From the NCBI GenBank assembly GCA_025766275.1, contig JAFKAC010000171.1:28180-92179 (forward strand): a stretch of 64,000 nucleotides of DNA, given 5' to 3'. The position numbers and the translations under genes are program-made. The notes under the pieces were generated by a model that was given only the letters and a program-made list of their open reading frames with translations, ran no database searches and had not been told where the DNA came from. This document shows positions 47,378 to 61,746 of this stretch, piece by piece. This stretch comes from Lactarius indigo (lineage: Eukaryota > Basidiomycota > Agaricomycetes > Russulales > Russulaceae). The stretch's first letter is position 1; each line of letters starts with the position of its first letter.

Positions 47378-48349
47378 TCACAACTCAAGGCACAACTCCT
47401 TTGCCCCCGGGACCGGAGTCCCTGGACAAGTGTCGCACTCCCTGAAGAAGTAGAATTCATCCCTCCCTCTCCTGCAATCATCGCACTTCTCGTAGCGTTG
47501 GTTGCCATGGTGTATAGCGCCAACCGCATGCTTTGTGCAATTTTCGCACTCGACGGTCTTCCCCGAGGCATCAGTTACCGGGGACAGCATCTTCAGTTTC
47601 TTGGCGGCTAATTCTGCGGCCGATTTCTCAGCCGCGATCTTGGCCTTCTCCGCCTTTACAACGTCCCTTCGAGCTTTGCGTGCTTTCGCGCGCCTGGCTC
47701 TTTTTGCGTCGCTGACGACGCCGGTCGGTTTCGTGGGCGGGGCTTCGTTAGCTTGCTTGGCCTTGCAGCTGTGGCGGGAGAGCTTCTTGCGTGAAGCAAA
47801 CTTCACGTTACACAGCAAGCAGGTGCGAGTGGAGCCCGACGGTCTTGACGCCGCCAGCTCCGATGCACCGATGCGAGCCGGGTTCCGTATCAGTTTCGCT
47901 TCGCGCTCTCTTTCCCTTTTAGCCGCACGGCTCCGTTTGCGAGCTAGTCGCTTGCGTTCGCGATTGGCCCGGTTGGATTTACTCTTCACCTCTTTCGAGG
48001 CGAAGAAACCTGATTGGGGCTTCCCGTTCAGAACGCCAAGCAGAAAAATGAATAACGCGTCTTTGATGGAGGCTACAGAGTGGTTTGGACCGTTCGTCTT
48101 TACGATGGCCACGGCGGTCTTCACCAAAACAGAGTGATAAACTGAGTCTAGGGTGACCCAGTTCACCTTGCCGCCCGCATCCTTGGCGGCGACTGTCACC
48201 CTGGCAAGGAGTTCGCTCGCTCTGATGAACAAGCTCTTCTCCAGATAGGTGACTGCCGATTCCACTTCGGTTGCAGCGGTTGCAACAGAACGTTTCCGAT
48301 TTGTTGCGGGTGTTGTAGAAGAAAAAGTGTCGCGAGTGACCTCGACCAT
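47378..48349 (-). CDS. Intronless Cys-rich orphan protein with a C2H2-type finger
   Basis: Not recognised. One uninterrupted frame of 323 residues starts at 48349 (MVEVTRDTFSSTTPATNRKR). The N-terminal 110 residues look folded (ESAVTYLEKSLFIRASELLA, VNWVTLDSVYHSVLVKTAVA, SIKDALFIFLLGVLNGK). A highly basic helix follows (ANRERKRLARKRSRAAKRER), a likely nuclear or nucleic-acid-binding segment. A C2H2-like finger reads TCLLCNVKFASRKKLSRHSC. A second basic/Ala-rich coiled stretch (SDAKRARRAKARKARRDVVK) leads to a C-terminal cysteine cluster: VECENCTKHAVG, RYEKCDDCRRGRDEFYFF and RECDTCPGTPVPG. Lack of introns in an intron-rich region suggests a retrocopy, a virus- or transposon-derived gene, or a young gene. 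Codon use looks normal by eye. Confidence 0.65.
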   Translation of the reverse strand: MVEVTRDTFSSTTPATNRKRSVATAATEVESAVTYLEKSLFIRASELLARVTVAAKDAGGKVNWVTLDSVYHSVLVKTAVAIVKTNGPNHSVASIKDALFIFLLGVLNGKPQSGFFASKEVKSKSNRANRERKRLARKRSRAAKREREREAKLIRNPARIGASELAASRPSGSTRTCLLCNVKFASRKKLSRHSCKAKQANEAPPTKPTGVVSDAKRARRAKARKARRDVVKAEKAKIAAEKSAAELAAKKLKMLSPVTDASGKTVECENCTKHAVGAIHHGNQRYEKCDDCRRGRDEFYFFRECDTCPGTPVPGAKELCLEL

Positions 48350-48549
48350 GACAAAAAAACAAAAAGAGTCCGTCTAAGGATAACAGAGGGTGCATGCAGC
48401 CAGTTTCGGCCAAAGTAGAAGAAACTAGTCACGCATCACGCGTAACATCGAAACCTATGAAACGACGAAAGTGGGAGCAAATCTACCGCGTAACCGTGTA
48501 TCGTATCCCATGTCGTTGAGAGCGTCGAGCATTAGTTACACGGTCCAGC

Positions 48550-51184
<2,635 letters not shown>

Positions 51185-51186
<2 letters not shown>

Positions 51187-52524
51187 GCCCCTCCGAGTTG
51201 GCTACGGTAAATACGCCCTTTCATTTCGTCTTTCTAATTCATTTCATTTCATCTATCATAGTTCGCGAACATTTCTCCACCCCGCTCCTACAATTCGCCA
51301 CCGATGACGGTGATCAAACCTTCACTCTCGTCGAGTGTCCCAGTAAGCGCTTATGATTGCGAATTATAATTATTCACATGATTACTGATGTGGAGAAAGG
51401 TGGAACTGGCCAACTCATATCGCGGCTAACGAATGACGAGATCGACGTAGCGATGTGAGTTGTATGCCACTAGCCGAGACCTTCTTTAATGCACCCCGCC
51501 GCAGCGCCCTCACAGATCCCCTTATTTCTGGCATAGCCAATGGATCAAAAGCATACAAGCTAATTGGCAGCTACGTCAGCACGCCATTGAATTGGTCATC
51601 CGCAGCTGCATACCTGTTCTAGCGACCAGCTGACCTGATGGTAGGGCGGTCATCACAGGAGCAAGCTCCAAATATCACAGCATTGCCGACCTCGAGGGTA
51701 CCCCTATCGGCATCTCGCGCATCGGCAGTGGCAGCCAGACTATGGCGTACGTCATGGCCTTGCAACAAGGCTGGGAGACGGACAAGCTGCAGTTCGAGGG
51801 TGTGTCCACGCATTTTCCAACCCTCTTTCGAGGCATAACGTATGACCGTCAGTAAAAAACGATATTCGTGGGTTGATCGACTCGGTCAATGATGGGACCA
51901 CGAGCGCATTCATGTGGGAATGGTTCACCACCAAGCCATTCGTTGACGCCGGCCAAGTGCGGTTTGTACGTCCCAGGTGGCGGTCCGGATTCCGATTGCT
52001 GACAGGTTCCATGTGCCGCCGATCCAAATCCGGGTTTGGATAGATTGGCTCTGTGCCCACGCCGTGGCCTTCGTGGCTGATCGCCGCCCATCCCTCGCAA
52101 GACCGAGCACCATCAGATCAACTGAGGGCTTTCCTACAATCCCTCTCAAAATATGTTGCCGCCTTCGATGCGCCGGAAAACCGCGCCGGTCCTAACGTTC
52201 AGTTTATAAAGGAGAAGTTTGGGTACCCAGAAGAAGATATATGCGTTGAGTTCATTCGCCAGTGACGTGACATGACCTTCTGCTGACTGTCCGCATGCGA
52301 CAACGACCCAGGCCTGGCTCAAAACAGTCTCCTATCCCAGTGACTGCAGCAGCATCCCGGAAAAGGTTATCACCGATACGCTAAAGTAAGCGCCATCCAA
52401 TACTAGATAATGACAGGTTGACATCGTCCTCGTGGACAGCCTACTTGAGAAGGCTAGTGTGGTGAAGGTGCCAGCTTTTGATGTGACAACCTTCATCGAT
52501 ATGGCAGTAGCGAAATTGGCGTGA
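51185..52524 (+). CDS. Periplasmic-binding-protein-like II fold protein (NMT1/THI5-like), intracellular
   Basis: Small-molecule-binding fold related to bacterial ABC-transporter substrate-binding proteins; ligand unknown. The first exon is MPLRVGY, joined by an intron to [20 protein letters not shown]. Further exons give [38 protein letters not shown], then [40 protein letters not shown] and [20 protein letters not shown]. Then come [20 protein letters not shown] with [16 protein letters not shown] and [20 protein letters not shown]. The end is [20 protein letters not shown] with [10 protein letters not shown] (TGA 52522-52524). The '[18 protein letters not shown]' part is the usual hinge and ligand loop of this fold. 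No signal peptide. Its ATG at 51185-51187 overlaps the SelO start codon on the other strand. Confidence 0.85.
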
Positions 52525-53041
52525 ACATCAGCAGCGCCGAACGCTGAGATTGGAAATACAATAGGTATATGGTATGTATGAGTGTACTGTATGTCCGCGT
52601 GGAACGAAGAAGTATGCCAAGGCTTGGCAACTGTACTCTACCGTGAACCGTAAAAGTCATGAACCGTACAAGATTATCTGGTCAGGGGACCGAGCGTCAT
52701 GGTGTGGGGAAATGCGTAGTAAACAGTAATAGTCCTATTATCTGGGGAGAAGAAATATACAGATAGGAAGATATAATTGGTATAAGTGATGCAAAGAGTG
52801 TGTATGTTGTAGAGAGCATGGTTGAAGCTTGAAGCAGGAAACGGAAACAACTGTTCCGGGTTGGTTCTGGGTTTGCATGAAGCGTCTCTTCTATTACTCA
52901 AAGTGTAGAGTACTCGCACTGCGAGTGTCGGGAATGGGGCGCGACTGGTGAGATGCCTCAATCAGTGTTTATTGTGACTCGGAAGAATGGGGCGTGGGCG
53001 TTGTTGACAGAAGTCTGGCAAGTCAATGTAAGTTTGATCAG
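52525..53041. other. Tail-to-tail intergenic region
   Basis: 3' flanks of the binding-protein-like gene and of the F-box-like gene. A 20-bp stretch near 52626-52672 repeats 'actgtac / gaaccgtaaaa / gaaccgtacaa' words. No gene seen. Confidence 0.5.
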
Positions 53042-54962
53042 TCATGAAAATGGCTCAACGTCCGCATGGACAAACCTTAACCAGATCCTTGTCGTGGTGC
53101 ATTTTTCCATAACTAGTTCCCAATCCCGTTCGCCGGTGGCATCACCGCTCAAGGCATCGAGGATGGATTGTCGCCCTTCCTTCGTTCCTTCGCCTTCTAA
53201 TACCCATTCGCATTGCCACCCTTCACCAAGACCAGGACGGCTGTGAGGGCCCAAGCGTGCCAACCACATGTACTTTTTGATACGCGCAAAGCCATTGGGG
53301 GAATGGGGGCTGCGTACCCGGGCAGGAAGGAGGACAAGGGAAAGTTCGGGTTCCTCGTGTGGAAGAATCGCGGTGAATTTCGGGTTAAATGGGGGTGGGA
53401 CGATGCTCGCATAGTAAAAGGGCGTGGGGAGCGACAGGGGCTCAGATAAGGGGAGAACGGCCGAGGGGGTGAAGGGCACGAGACCAAAGCCGTCAAATAG
53501 CATCCATGACTCAGGTCCTAGTTTCCCATCGGCGGACAGGTCGCTGCTCGATGATCCTCGTCTCTCCTCTTCAGAAGGCAAGTAACCAAGATTGCAGACG
53601 ACATCTCCAACAGAAAGATGTTGCCACAGCCCAGCATCATCCAATTGTGTCTCGCATGCGCTGATCGCGCCCTGATCTAGCTCCGAACAAGGAAAGTAGA
53701 CGCGCAAGATCGGTGCGCGGAAGCGGGATGTGACAGCACGGATGTCGTGCGGTCCACGGGGGGTGAGAGACGTCGGAATAAACTCGGTTAAACGGGAGGA
53801 ATGCGGCGACGGGCTGCCATAGCTGTTATCGGTAGACGAGCGGCTAGAATCCGTCGTGCAGGCAAAGTGCCGAGTTGGTCGCCTAAATAGAGCCTCGTCA
53901 CCTTCGGACGCCGAGCCAGATGCTGCGACCGCACGCCTCCAACCTCTCCAACTTCCGGCATAGAGCTTCAATCCGATGGGATCCGCGGATGGAGGGGGAG
54001 GAGGAACCCTGTGTCTGCCCAACATAGACAGGCGGGAGCGGCCTCGCTTGACAGGTTCGCCTTCCATGGAGTGACGAGAACGCCCGAGTGTCGCCGGCAA
54101 GGAAAAGAACCGAATGTGCTTCCTCCTAGTCGTGAGCTGTAATGCGTGGCTTCTATTCTTCTCCTCGCTTGAGAAAAAGGACAGTGGTGCTGGAAACACG
54201 AGCTCCCGTCCCACTTGTCGATCTGTATTGCGATACCGCAACGAGGGGTCCTCGAGTTCTTCTGAGACCGGCGACAAAGAACTGTGGATAAGTGCCTGCA
54301 ACAGGAGAACCACACGCGAATGTGCCTGACAGAGCGCGATGTATCTATTTGCCCTCTCATCCAGGGCAGGAATCACATGCGGGGTCGAAAGGGTAGCAAG
54401 AGCATGAGTGGGATAGTGGTGTAACGAAAGCTGTTGGGAAATCACTGATGGGTTATCGTCGTCATGTCTCTGTCCCATACAGACACAAAATGCGACACGC
54501 ACTGAAATAGCTCAGGTCGCTAAATCGAACTTCGATATCCCCTGATGAGCTCAAGTCGGCATGGCGAAGGCAATATTGGTAGCCAGGGACAAAGGCGGAT
54601 AGGACAGCATCTCGAAGTTTGGGGTGTCGCAGGAGATCTCTGCAAGACGTGCAGGTCATGGCGAGGGACCGGAAGTCATGCCACTGAAGATAGCGAAGAA
54701 AGTGGGTAAGGACACGAGGTTCCTGAAGCGCTCTGCTTAGGGGGGTGGGAGCCGGGGTAGGCATGTAAGAGATGTGAGAGGAGTGCGCGTAAGATGTGCG
54801 CAACGTCGAAACCCCCGAGTGGGGAACATGATTAAGGGATGGGGCCGACGACAGAGGGAACGGAAGACCTTTCGAAGATCCGGCTCCGTGCTCATTTGGT
54901 ATGGGAGGTAAGGGACGAGAAGCACGACGATCGTCAAGGGGGGGAAGGACGATAGTGGACAT
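53042..54962 (-). CDS. F-box-like conserved basidiomycete hypothetical protein
   Basis: The start at 54962 (MSTIVLPPLDDRRASRPLPP) gives a Pro/Ser-rich leader, then an F-box-like helix set: EPRVLTHFLRYLQWHDFRSL, AMTCTSCRDLLRHPKLRDAV and LSAFVPGYQYCLRHADL. A 60-nt intron (about 54506-54450, gtgcgt to catcag) joins the exon ending FSDLSYF to MISQQLSLHHYPTHALATLS. The second exon has TPHVIPALDERANRYIALCQ and AHSRVVLLLQALIHSSLSPV. After a basic linker comes a folded-looking C-terminal half: FRAPILRVYFPCSELDQGAI, AGLWQHLSVGDVVCNLGYLP and ESWMLFDGFGLVPFTPSAVL. It ends RIWLRFVHADVEPFS. Probable SCF adaptor or regulator; substrate and pathway not visible. Confidence 0.75.
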
Positions 54963-56176
54963 GAAGAAGAGAGGGCAGAGCCGTCGAATAGGAGGCGGGG
55001 GTGCACCTGCTAGACAAGGACCAGCACTAAAGGAGCCATCTTGCGGCTAAACGCAAGGATAAATGAAATCCGGTGGGTCGTCTACACAGCATCCTGGCGG
55101 GCTACAGTAAGCAATCATCGAACGCCCATGGAACTGGCCACGAGGCACTCTACGTACATTTTTAGGTCCAGCGGCCGTGACCATGATACTCGCCTTTCGG
55201 CTCAACTCACACGCAAGCGTTAACATACACTGGCAGTTTGATGGGTGGCCCGATCTTCCGTGCGATAATCGGGCTGCGGCGCAACCGCAACCAGGGCAAG
55301 GGACATATGACTCCTCTCTTCCTATGCGATCCGGACGCGGGTCAAAAGTAACTTGGTCACTCACCAGGGAGTACGGTGCGTGCCAGACCCTACGCCCATG
55401 ATGATCTAACGGTTCTTCTATTCTTTATTCTTTACACGTAATCACGTTTCTAGTTCAAGAACAAGAACACGCAGCATCAACCGGCAGCAGATCACTTTTT
55501 CCTTCTGCTGCTACTGATGGCAGCTATTCGGAGCTCGGGTAACATAGCGTAGCTACCCCGCTTACTGCCGGCATTGGAGAATTCTGATTGGTTGCAGCAC
55601 TCAATTCGTCAGAGGATTCAGTACTATTCAGTGCCTGTGCTAATCGACCCCTCATAATAACCTACTTGGTCTCTTTGAGATTCATACTGGAGCTCGAAAA
55701 AGGTAACGTGACGTACTTGAAAGACATCCAGGGCTCAAGCTCAAGTCCTGTCCTCAGTCCGTGTGAGACTTTCAAAATAAAATACGTAGTTGAAGATCTG
55801 ATTAAATTAGAGTCGAGTCACTGTGCCGCATTCTGCATCTACCCAGTCTGCATCGCACAGATGGTCCTGGTAGCACAGTTCACAGGTCGAGTGTGCAAAC
55901 ATCCGGAATCTTTTAGGCTTCGGGCCATCAGGCCATCAGTCGAGCTGGGCGCTCAGAGTGCTTAGAAATACTGGCGTGTTTTGAGCCTTCTTGGGTACAG
56001 TATTAGCCAGCGCCGCATGACTGTACAGTATTACGGAATTGACGGAGAACGGGACACGTGCTGTTACATGTCACACCTGGGTCACGTACTTGTGGACTCG
56101 ACGTGGGCTTGAATGTAAGCTTGCACTCTTGACTCAGAACCATCACATTGTGCTACCCCAGCTTAATTCTAGCACC
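54963..56176. other. Intergenic region, no gene recognised
   Basis: 1.2 kb between two divergently transcribed genes. A plus-strand frame at 55588-55965 is open but not protein-like in a way I can support. Promoters of the F-box-like gene and IWS1 should lie here. Confidence 0.45.
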
Positions 56177-57597
56177 ATGTCGGACGACGAAGAGCGATAT
56201 GATGTGCGTTTGCGGAACCCTACGTCCTTGGAGGGCTAGAGTTAATTCTTATTTGAAGGCACGCCCAGGGGGTCAACAACGATATCTTGCAAAAGACATT
56301 TTCGGCAGTGATTCAGAGCTGTCTGATGCTCCGGATGCAGAGGGTATGTAGCTATATCTTGGTTAGCTGCAGACATGTCACCCGTTGTTTCTAGAGGAAA
56401 ATCTTCCGCCCCGTTCACGCCCGACATCTGCGCCACCAGAGGCAGGCGAAGAGTCGACAGATGACTCAGCGGACGAGTACCGCCAGGCGCGTGCTATACC
56501 TCAGAAGCGGAGGCGGCCGCGACGGCGAGAACGTGGGGACGATGAGGGGCAGGTTGCACGGGTGGGCAAAGCCCAACGTAAGCGTAAGGTCAAAGTAAAG
56601 AAGGGGCCCACTGAGGAGGACCTGTTGAACCTCCCTCCTGAGGAAGGTATGTATAATGCCCTGATGTCGCAACTTTATTGCAATCATGGCTGACGGAACA
56701 TCTCATCGGTACTGGCCTGAACAGCGAAGAAACTTCGTCTGGATATGGAGATCGATACAATTTTGAAGAGCAACAAGGCATCACGGCCTAAGAAACGCAA
56801 AAAGGAGGATGACCTTGATCAATTTGCGGATGCAGAGATATCCCAGTTACGGGAGGAGATGCTGAATGCAGCCGAGCTCGACGAACAAGCTAACCGCGAC
56901 AAACATCCGGCGATGGTAAAACTAAAGCTTTTACCCAAGGTCATGGGAGCGCTTCGGAAGTAGGTTCCTCCCTCACTGGTCCCTGCAAGGGTGCTCATTT
57001 TCCGTTTATACTCGCACTTCCAGGAGCTCTTTATGGCAATCTATCGTCGATAACAACCTTCTGGAAGGCGTCCGGCGTTGGCTGGAACCTCTCCCAGACA
57101 AGTCCCTGCCTGCTCTAAACATTCAAAAGGAATTCTTCGGCATCCTGCCCTCACTGGACATCGATACGGCTGTTCTCAAGGAGTCTAAACTCGGCCGCAT
57201 TGTGATGTTCTACACCAAGTGCAAGCGGGTGACGCCGGATGTCGTGCGGATAGCAGACTCACTTGTGTCCGCATGGTCTCGCCCAATTATCAAACGATCC
57301 GCATCGTATCGGGATCGGGCGATACCAACTGCAGATGTGTCAACGGGCGATGGTGGAGCTCCTCATGAGCGTCTGAATGTAATTCTCGCTCGAGCTAAGG
57401 AGGGCGAGCGCAATAGGGTGCGGAAGAATGCGGTGATGATACCTCAGAGAGAACTTGGTTCATACACCGTGGCGCCGCGGTCGAACGCAGGGGTATTGAA
57501 GAACAACATCAGCGTGGATATGGACATCGAGAGGAGGAAACGAAACGCGGACAGGCTAAGGAGTCTTACGCGGAAGATGGGGTCACAGAAGGTGTAA
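56177..57597 (+). CDS. IWS1: Transcription elongation factor IWS1/SPN1 (TFIIS N-terminal domain)
   Basis: Nuclear elongation factor that works with SPT6 on RNA polymerase II (family role). The start MSDDEERYD (56177) joins by an intron to ARPGGQQRYLAKDIFGSDSE with LSDAPDAE, an acidic N-terminal region typical of IWS1. A basic patch follows (PQKRRRPRRRERGDDEGQVA, KAQRKRKVKVKKGPTEEDLL). The conserved domain reads DQFADAEISQLREEMLNAAE, KLKLLPKVMGALRK, SSLWQSIVDNNLLEGVRRWL and EPLPDKSLPALNIQKEFFGI. It continues with LPSLDIDTAVLKESKLGRIV, MFYTKCKRVTPDVVRIADSL and VSAWSRPIIKRSASYRDR. The end, RRKRNADRLRSLTRKMGSQK, is basic. Four introns, all GT-AG. Confidence 0.95.
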
Positions 57598-58225
57598 CCG
57601 ATACTACTACTGGTTTTCAGGTATTTGTGCTGTGAGCACGTCACTCCCTCACGTGAACGCGATTTTTCCTTTCGAGGGTTGCTGCCACCGCGACGTTGTC
57701 AATGGCGCCTTCTTCATTTTGGCTTTCTTCGCTTGCATGTTTTATTGAATACGTGACTTGTTATTCGGTCTTTTTGATCGCGGGAGGGTGTGTATACTTC
57801 CGCCTCAAAGTAGAAGAGATATTGTCGACATCAAAGGGTGTTAGGGAGATGTTGGGATCTCTTCGTCGATAGATCCATGGATACCTCTGAAGGCTTTGTC
57901 TTCTTCGAAAGCGCTCTAATTCTGGACTACTTATGCTCTGAATTATACATTTACCAGAAAAAGGTGTTGATGCCAGCTTAGCATGACATGTATTGTATTC
58001 GCTGCCCCCATGTTGAATAGACGCTGACTGCCATACACGACACGCGGTCATGTGAGTTGCACTGGGTGGCTGAGATCGGCTGGGATTCAAATGAACGCGT
58101 TCGGGCGCCAAGTTGAGTTTGAACAACTTGTTGCTTCGATTACGGACTCATCTCACAGCTTTGCTTTTTTTGCTTTGATCTCATCTCTAAACTAACCATT
58201 CCCTTCGCTCTCGTTTCCCGCATAT
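57598..58225. other. Intergenic region
   Basis: 3' flank of IWS1 and 5' flank of the next gene. It contains the palindrome GAACGCGTTC near 58091-58100, with one ACGCGT about 130 bp upstream of the next start codon. No gene seen. Confidence 0.5.
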
Positions 58226-59770
58226 ATGCCCTCTACTCCGGTCCCTCCTCTTGCTATTATTATGCCTAATCCACCCCTCACAAGGCGCAGATCTGCCCTA
58301 TTATCCCGCGCTCCTTCTCCAAGGACTCCATCTATGCGCTCCCCCATTCAACATCCTTTACATCTATCCTCAACTGACAACAGGAAGAGCTCGGACAGTT
58401 GGAACAGCTCAAATTATGATCCGGCCGATGATCCAGACCCTGAGTGGAGATCCGAACACATCCTTCTCCTCACAAGGGTATGTCTTCAATATTTTCTCCC
58501 GTCTCCACCATTTATCGCATCTCGTTCCCTAAACCACACTCCTCAGACCCTCGATGCTCTTCCCGCACACGTACTCACCCCTTTCATTGGTCCTGTTCCC
58601 CCTTCCAACCTTCTTGACAAGATTGCCCGCGGTGTAGCTCAGGCCAAAGGTCCAAACGAATGGCCTTACTCACTGCGCGCCACTCGTAGCAAACTGGTTG
58701 AGCTTTGCCGTGCTCGCGCCAAAGAAGTCTCTGCCGAGCAAAAACGGCGCACCATTATCGAAGAAGAGGATATGGACCAGGGCCTTGAACCGTCTCGGGA
58801 GGTCCTCCAACATACAACTAACATTAAGCGCCCACTTTATCGTCAATCTAGTATGGACTTCATACAGTCTGCCAAGCTTGAACCGTGTGGTACAGACGCG
58901 TTCACCAGGTATGTCATTCATTCCTCTAACCTCCCACCTCCCATCTTTGAAAACAAAATATTTTCTTACCCTTCCACCTTTCTTTAATGCAGAGCTTCTC
59001 GCCGCCTTCACCGCTCTGATCGCTTGTTCCCCAACCCCGTATACCATCCTTATACTCGCCCATCTTCTGCAGATTCTCATACTCTCAACATCTCAACGCC
59101 ATCTTCCACGACGTTGCACTCTTCTCGCTCAGCGGAATCTAAATGGAAGATGCAGCCTTCACAACTATCCATGCGTCGTCCAGCATCCACTGTGTCCACT
59201 ACATCGTCATCTTCCTTGCAGTCCCTTCCTCGCGCACCCGTGCGGCGCACAGATTCGTTCGGCGAGACCCGCAAGGCAATGAAGCGCGCTCCTTCATTCA
59301 GTGTGGCTGCGAAAGGCTCAGATGTGAGTTCCGATGAAGAGGAGCACCTTCGTATGAAACAAACGAAAAAGGTCCGCCGTGGTGTCGAACATCGCCTTAA
59401 CAAGACGTTGTCAAGTCCAGACGATAGCCCCGTTGGTCGTTCCTCTATGAACCCCCAGAGAAACTCTTCCTTGTTTGGCCCCGAGCTTCCTCACCGGTCC
59501 CCACCGCCTCCCGTATATCCACAACTCGCTCCTGCTCATTTAGTCGTGCAGATACCTGCTTTAGGTGCTCACCCCCCACCTCCCACTCACTCCCCCCGCA
59601 CCCCTTGTACACAGCGCACGCTCCGCCGTATGCGCCCGATCCCTTCACGTGCTTCCCGCCGCATCAGTTTCAGCAACCTTGGCGAGAACGACGTTTTACG
59701 CGAACCAGTGGATATCATCCCGGGAGAAGGTCTTGGCCACGGGTTGGACAGTGCATTCCAACTGCGCTGA
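58226..59770 (+). CDS. Disordered Ser/Pro-rich basidiomycete hypothetical protein
   Basis: Not recognised. The start MPSTPVPPLAIIMPNPPLTR (58226) opens a Ser/Pro-rich region with several SP sites. The only segment that looks folded spans the first intron (58478-58546): DPEWRSEHILLLTR then TLDALPAHVLTPFIGPVPPS, NLLDKIARGVAQAKGPNEWP and YSLRATRSKLVELCRARAKE. A second intron (about 58909-58992) joins DAFTR to ASRRLHRSDRLFPNPVYHPY. The rest is low complexity with basic patches (MKQTKKVRRGVEHRLNKTLS) and ends EGLGHGLDSAFQLR with TGA at 59768-59770. The structured core plus disordered tail suggests a regulatory protein, but no family is assigned. Confidence 0.75.
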
Positions 59771-61399
59771 TCTCCACGCCCCCATTCCCCATTCCTACTT
59801 TAGGGCATTCTTGTTTATGTCCTGCTTTGTTCGATTGCATCACCTCTTGGAACGCCTGATAACTGCAATTCTCCCAGGCCCTGGTTTCCCCTCAAACACC
59901 GCATTACTCCTTTGGTTCACTAACTCAACCCCTGATTCAACACTCATTCGCACGCTCATTCCCCTTGTCATTGCTTCGGGATCACCACACTCATTGTTTT
60001 CGGTTTCCTCTGCATTTTACGTCATCAGCTCGTGGGACTCTTTGCGCCCTCAAGCATGTACGCTTTCCGTAGCCGAGATTTGCATCGCTTTTGCTTGCAT
60101 TCACTGGCCTTCCATCCATTCAAGGTACATTCCCTATATCGCTCCTTTGCACATATCTTTTCATTGGCCAATATCACCTGTACAACATCGCACATCATAT
60201 CAAAACCTACTATGTTGCCGTGTACAAGTCTCCCTGGGCATACGCCATAATCCATACACGCATCTGTCCCTTTTCGCATTGTGGTCGACTCGCGACTTCT
60301 GACATGTGTGGCTGTTCATACGTTCATACTTTGGCGAGCTCGTTACCGCCAGCATTACTGCTTGGCTTCTGCACTCCTTCCCCTTCCCTCTTTTCGTGTA
60401 TATTCTTTTTCTTTCAAATTGCTCGTTCGTCACCGGTCCTTCGCTACTAGTATTCTTTTGTCGGCTTGGCGGTAGCGAGAAGTGCGCGGTGCTGGTCCCG
60501 CGGTGTCTTTATACAATTAGTAACAGGAATGCTTGAACACAATTTGATTGTCTGAAAGCCATGATTAGGTCCTTCGTGTTGCGTCTACTCCTTGAACAAG
60601 TGGTTATGGTGCATGAATCATCCACCACAGCGCCATGTATGCGGCTCCCCACTCCCCAATCGCAGCATTGATACCTGTTCCAATTGCCTACCCATGGCCA
60701 GACCCATGGCCGGTTCAATCACGATATAACAACATTGTTGTCCCAATCTCACCAGGTTCTGGACAGGGACAGGTTTTCTAGATAGTGCCTCCATTATTGT
60801 AGACGGCCATACCTTTGAAGGAACAACAGCCTGAGTCAGTTGGCGCTGCGAGCCATAAGAATCTTACATCCGGCAACAGCAGATGGTCGATTGTGGGTCA
60901 GTTGACCCCGCGGGAAACAGGCACAAGACAATTGCAGGACTGGTAAGGTTCGGATGTAGCGATGCGCTCAGTCACCGTCTGCACTAACCAACTGGGCCAC
61001 CCTTTGGAGCCGGTACTCGCGTGGCGATGTCATGACATGGGCCCTGGGTCATTCGTCGCTCAGCGGTTCTTTTCTGCTTTCTTCTGTCAGCGAGTTCGTA
61101 AATTTAAACACGTTTCCTGTTGGTGGTTCAAGCTTCCAATGCTATAGAATGGTAACGATAAACCGAATGATTGGGGATGGTGACGGGAGGGGAGTGACAG
61201 TACGCCGTTTGAATGTCTTCTATTCCAATTTGACTTCGTTTGATTAGAAAAGAACAACCATCTAGACGACACACGGTAATGGGGGCTGGTGTATATATTC
61301 TAAAGAAGCAAATGACAACAACCTCTTCCTACGACAGCGCACATGCTTCAGCATTGATTGAGGGAAAAGACAACGACTCACAGAAGTTTCAAAGAAACA
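59771..61399. other. Intergenic region, no supported gene
   Basis: 1.6 kb. The first 700 bp are pyrimidine-rich and open in several plus frames (Leu/Ser/Phe-rich), which I read as 3' UTR-like sequence and not coding. A 48-codon plus-strand frame at 60635-60781 encodes a Pro/Trp-rich peptide (PIAYPWPDPWPVQ). There is no other support. Confidence 0.4.
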
Positions 61400-61746
61400 C
61401 TATGAGGCCGCTGCCAGTGCAGCGGCCGACGCCTCTTCTGCTTGCGCAATTCTCTGCCTACGCCGCTCTGCAATCTCCGCCCGCTTCTCCGCGATAAGCA
61501 CGGATGCACGCTCGTCCCACTGATGGGCCCAGTAACCGAGGTAGCCAAAGGCAAGCATGGAAATGACGTGCCCACCAGGATCTGTTCCACACGCACACGG
61601 AATCATACAAGTCAGCATGCCTAGCGTTACAGTTCGGCGAGAGGATGCGCACTGTCGAGTAGGTTGCGCTTTTGGATGCCGAGTTGGCCAATGCGGGCGC
61701 CGAGCCCGAAGAGAGAAAAGCCGAGAATGGAGCTGAGCAGGGGCAT
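61400..61746 (-). CDS. Small membrane protein of mitochondrial type, possibly a complex I accessory-like subunit
   Basis: Spliced from two exons (intron about 61651-61582, gtgcgc to gaacag), giving 91 residues. The start at 61746 reads MPLLSSILGFSLFGLGARIG then QLGIQKRNLLDNPGGHVISM, LAFGYLGYWAHQWDERASVL, IAEKRAEIAERRRQRIAQAE and EASAAALAAAS. There are two short hydrophobic segments separated by a NPGGH turn, then a charged helix. From memory, basidiomycete homologues of this shape are linked to respiratory complex I (NDUFC2/NUXM-like), but I cannot confirm this. An upstream in-frame Met exists at 61872; I prefer 61746 because the extension is unlike the rest. Confidence 0.6.

Noticed and set aside
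59565..60480. Long plus-strand frames downstream of the 58226 gene
   Set aside because: Pyrimidine-rich sequence keeps several frames open at once; composition is Leu/Ser/Phe-rich without motifs, so read as 3' flank.
60635..60781. 48-codon Pro/Trp-rich frame considered as a mating pheromone precursor
   Set aside because: It lacks the C-terminal CaaX farnesylation motif and any cysteine.
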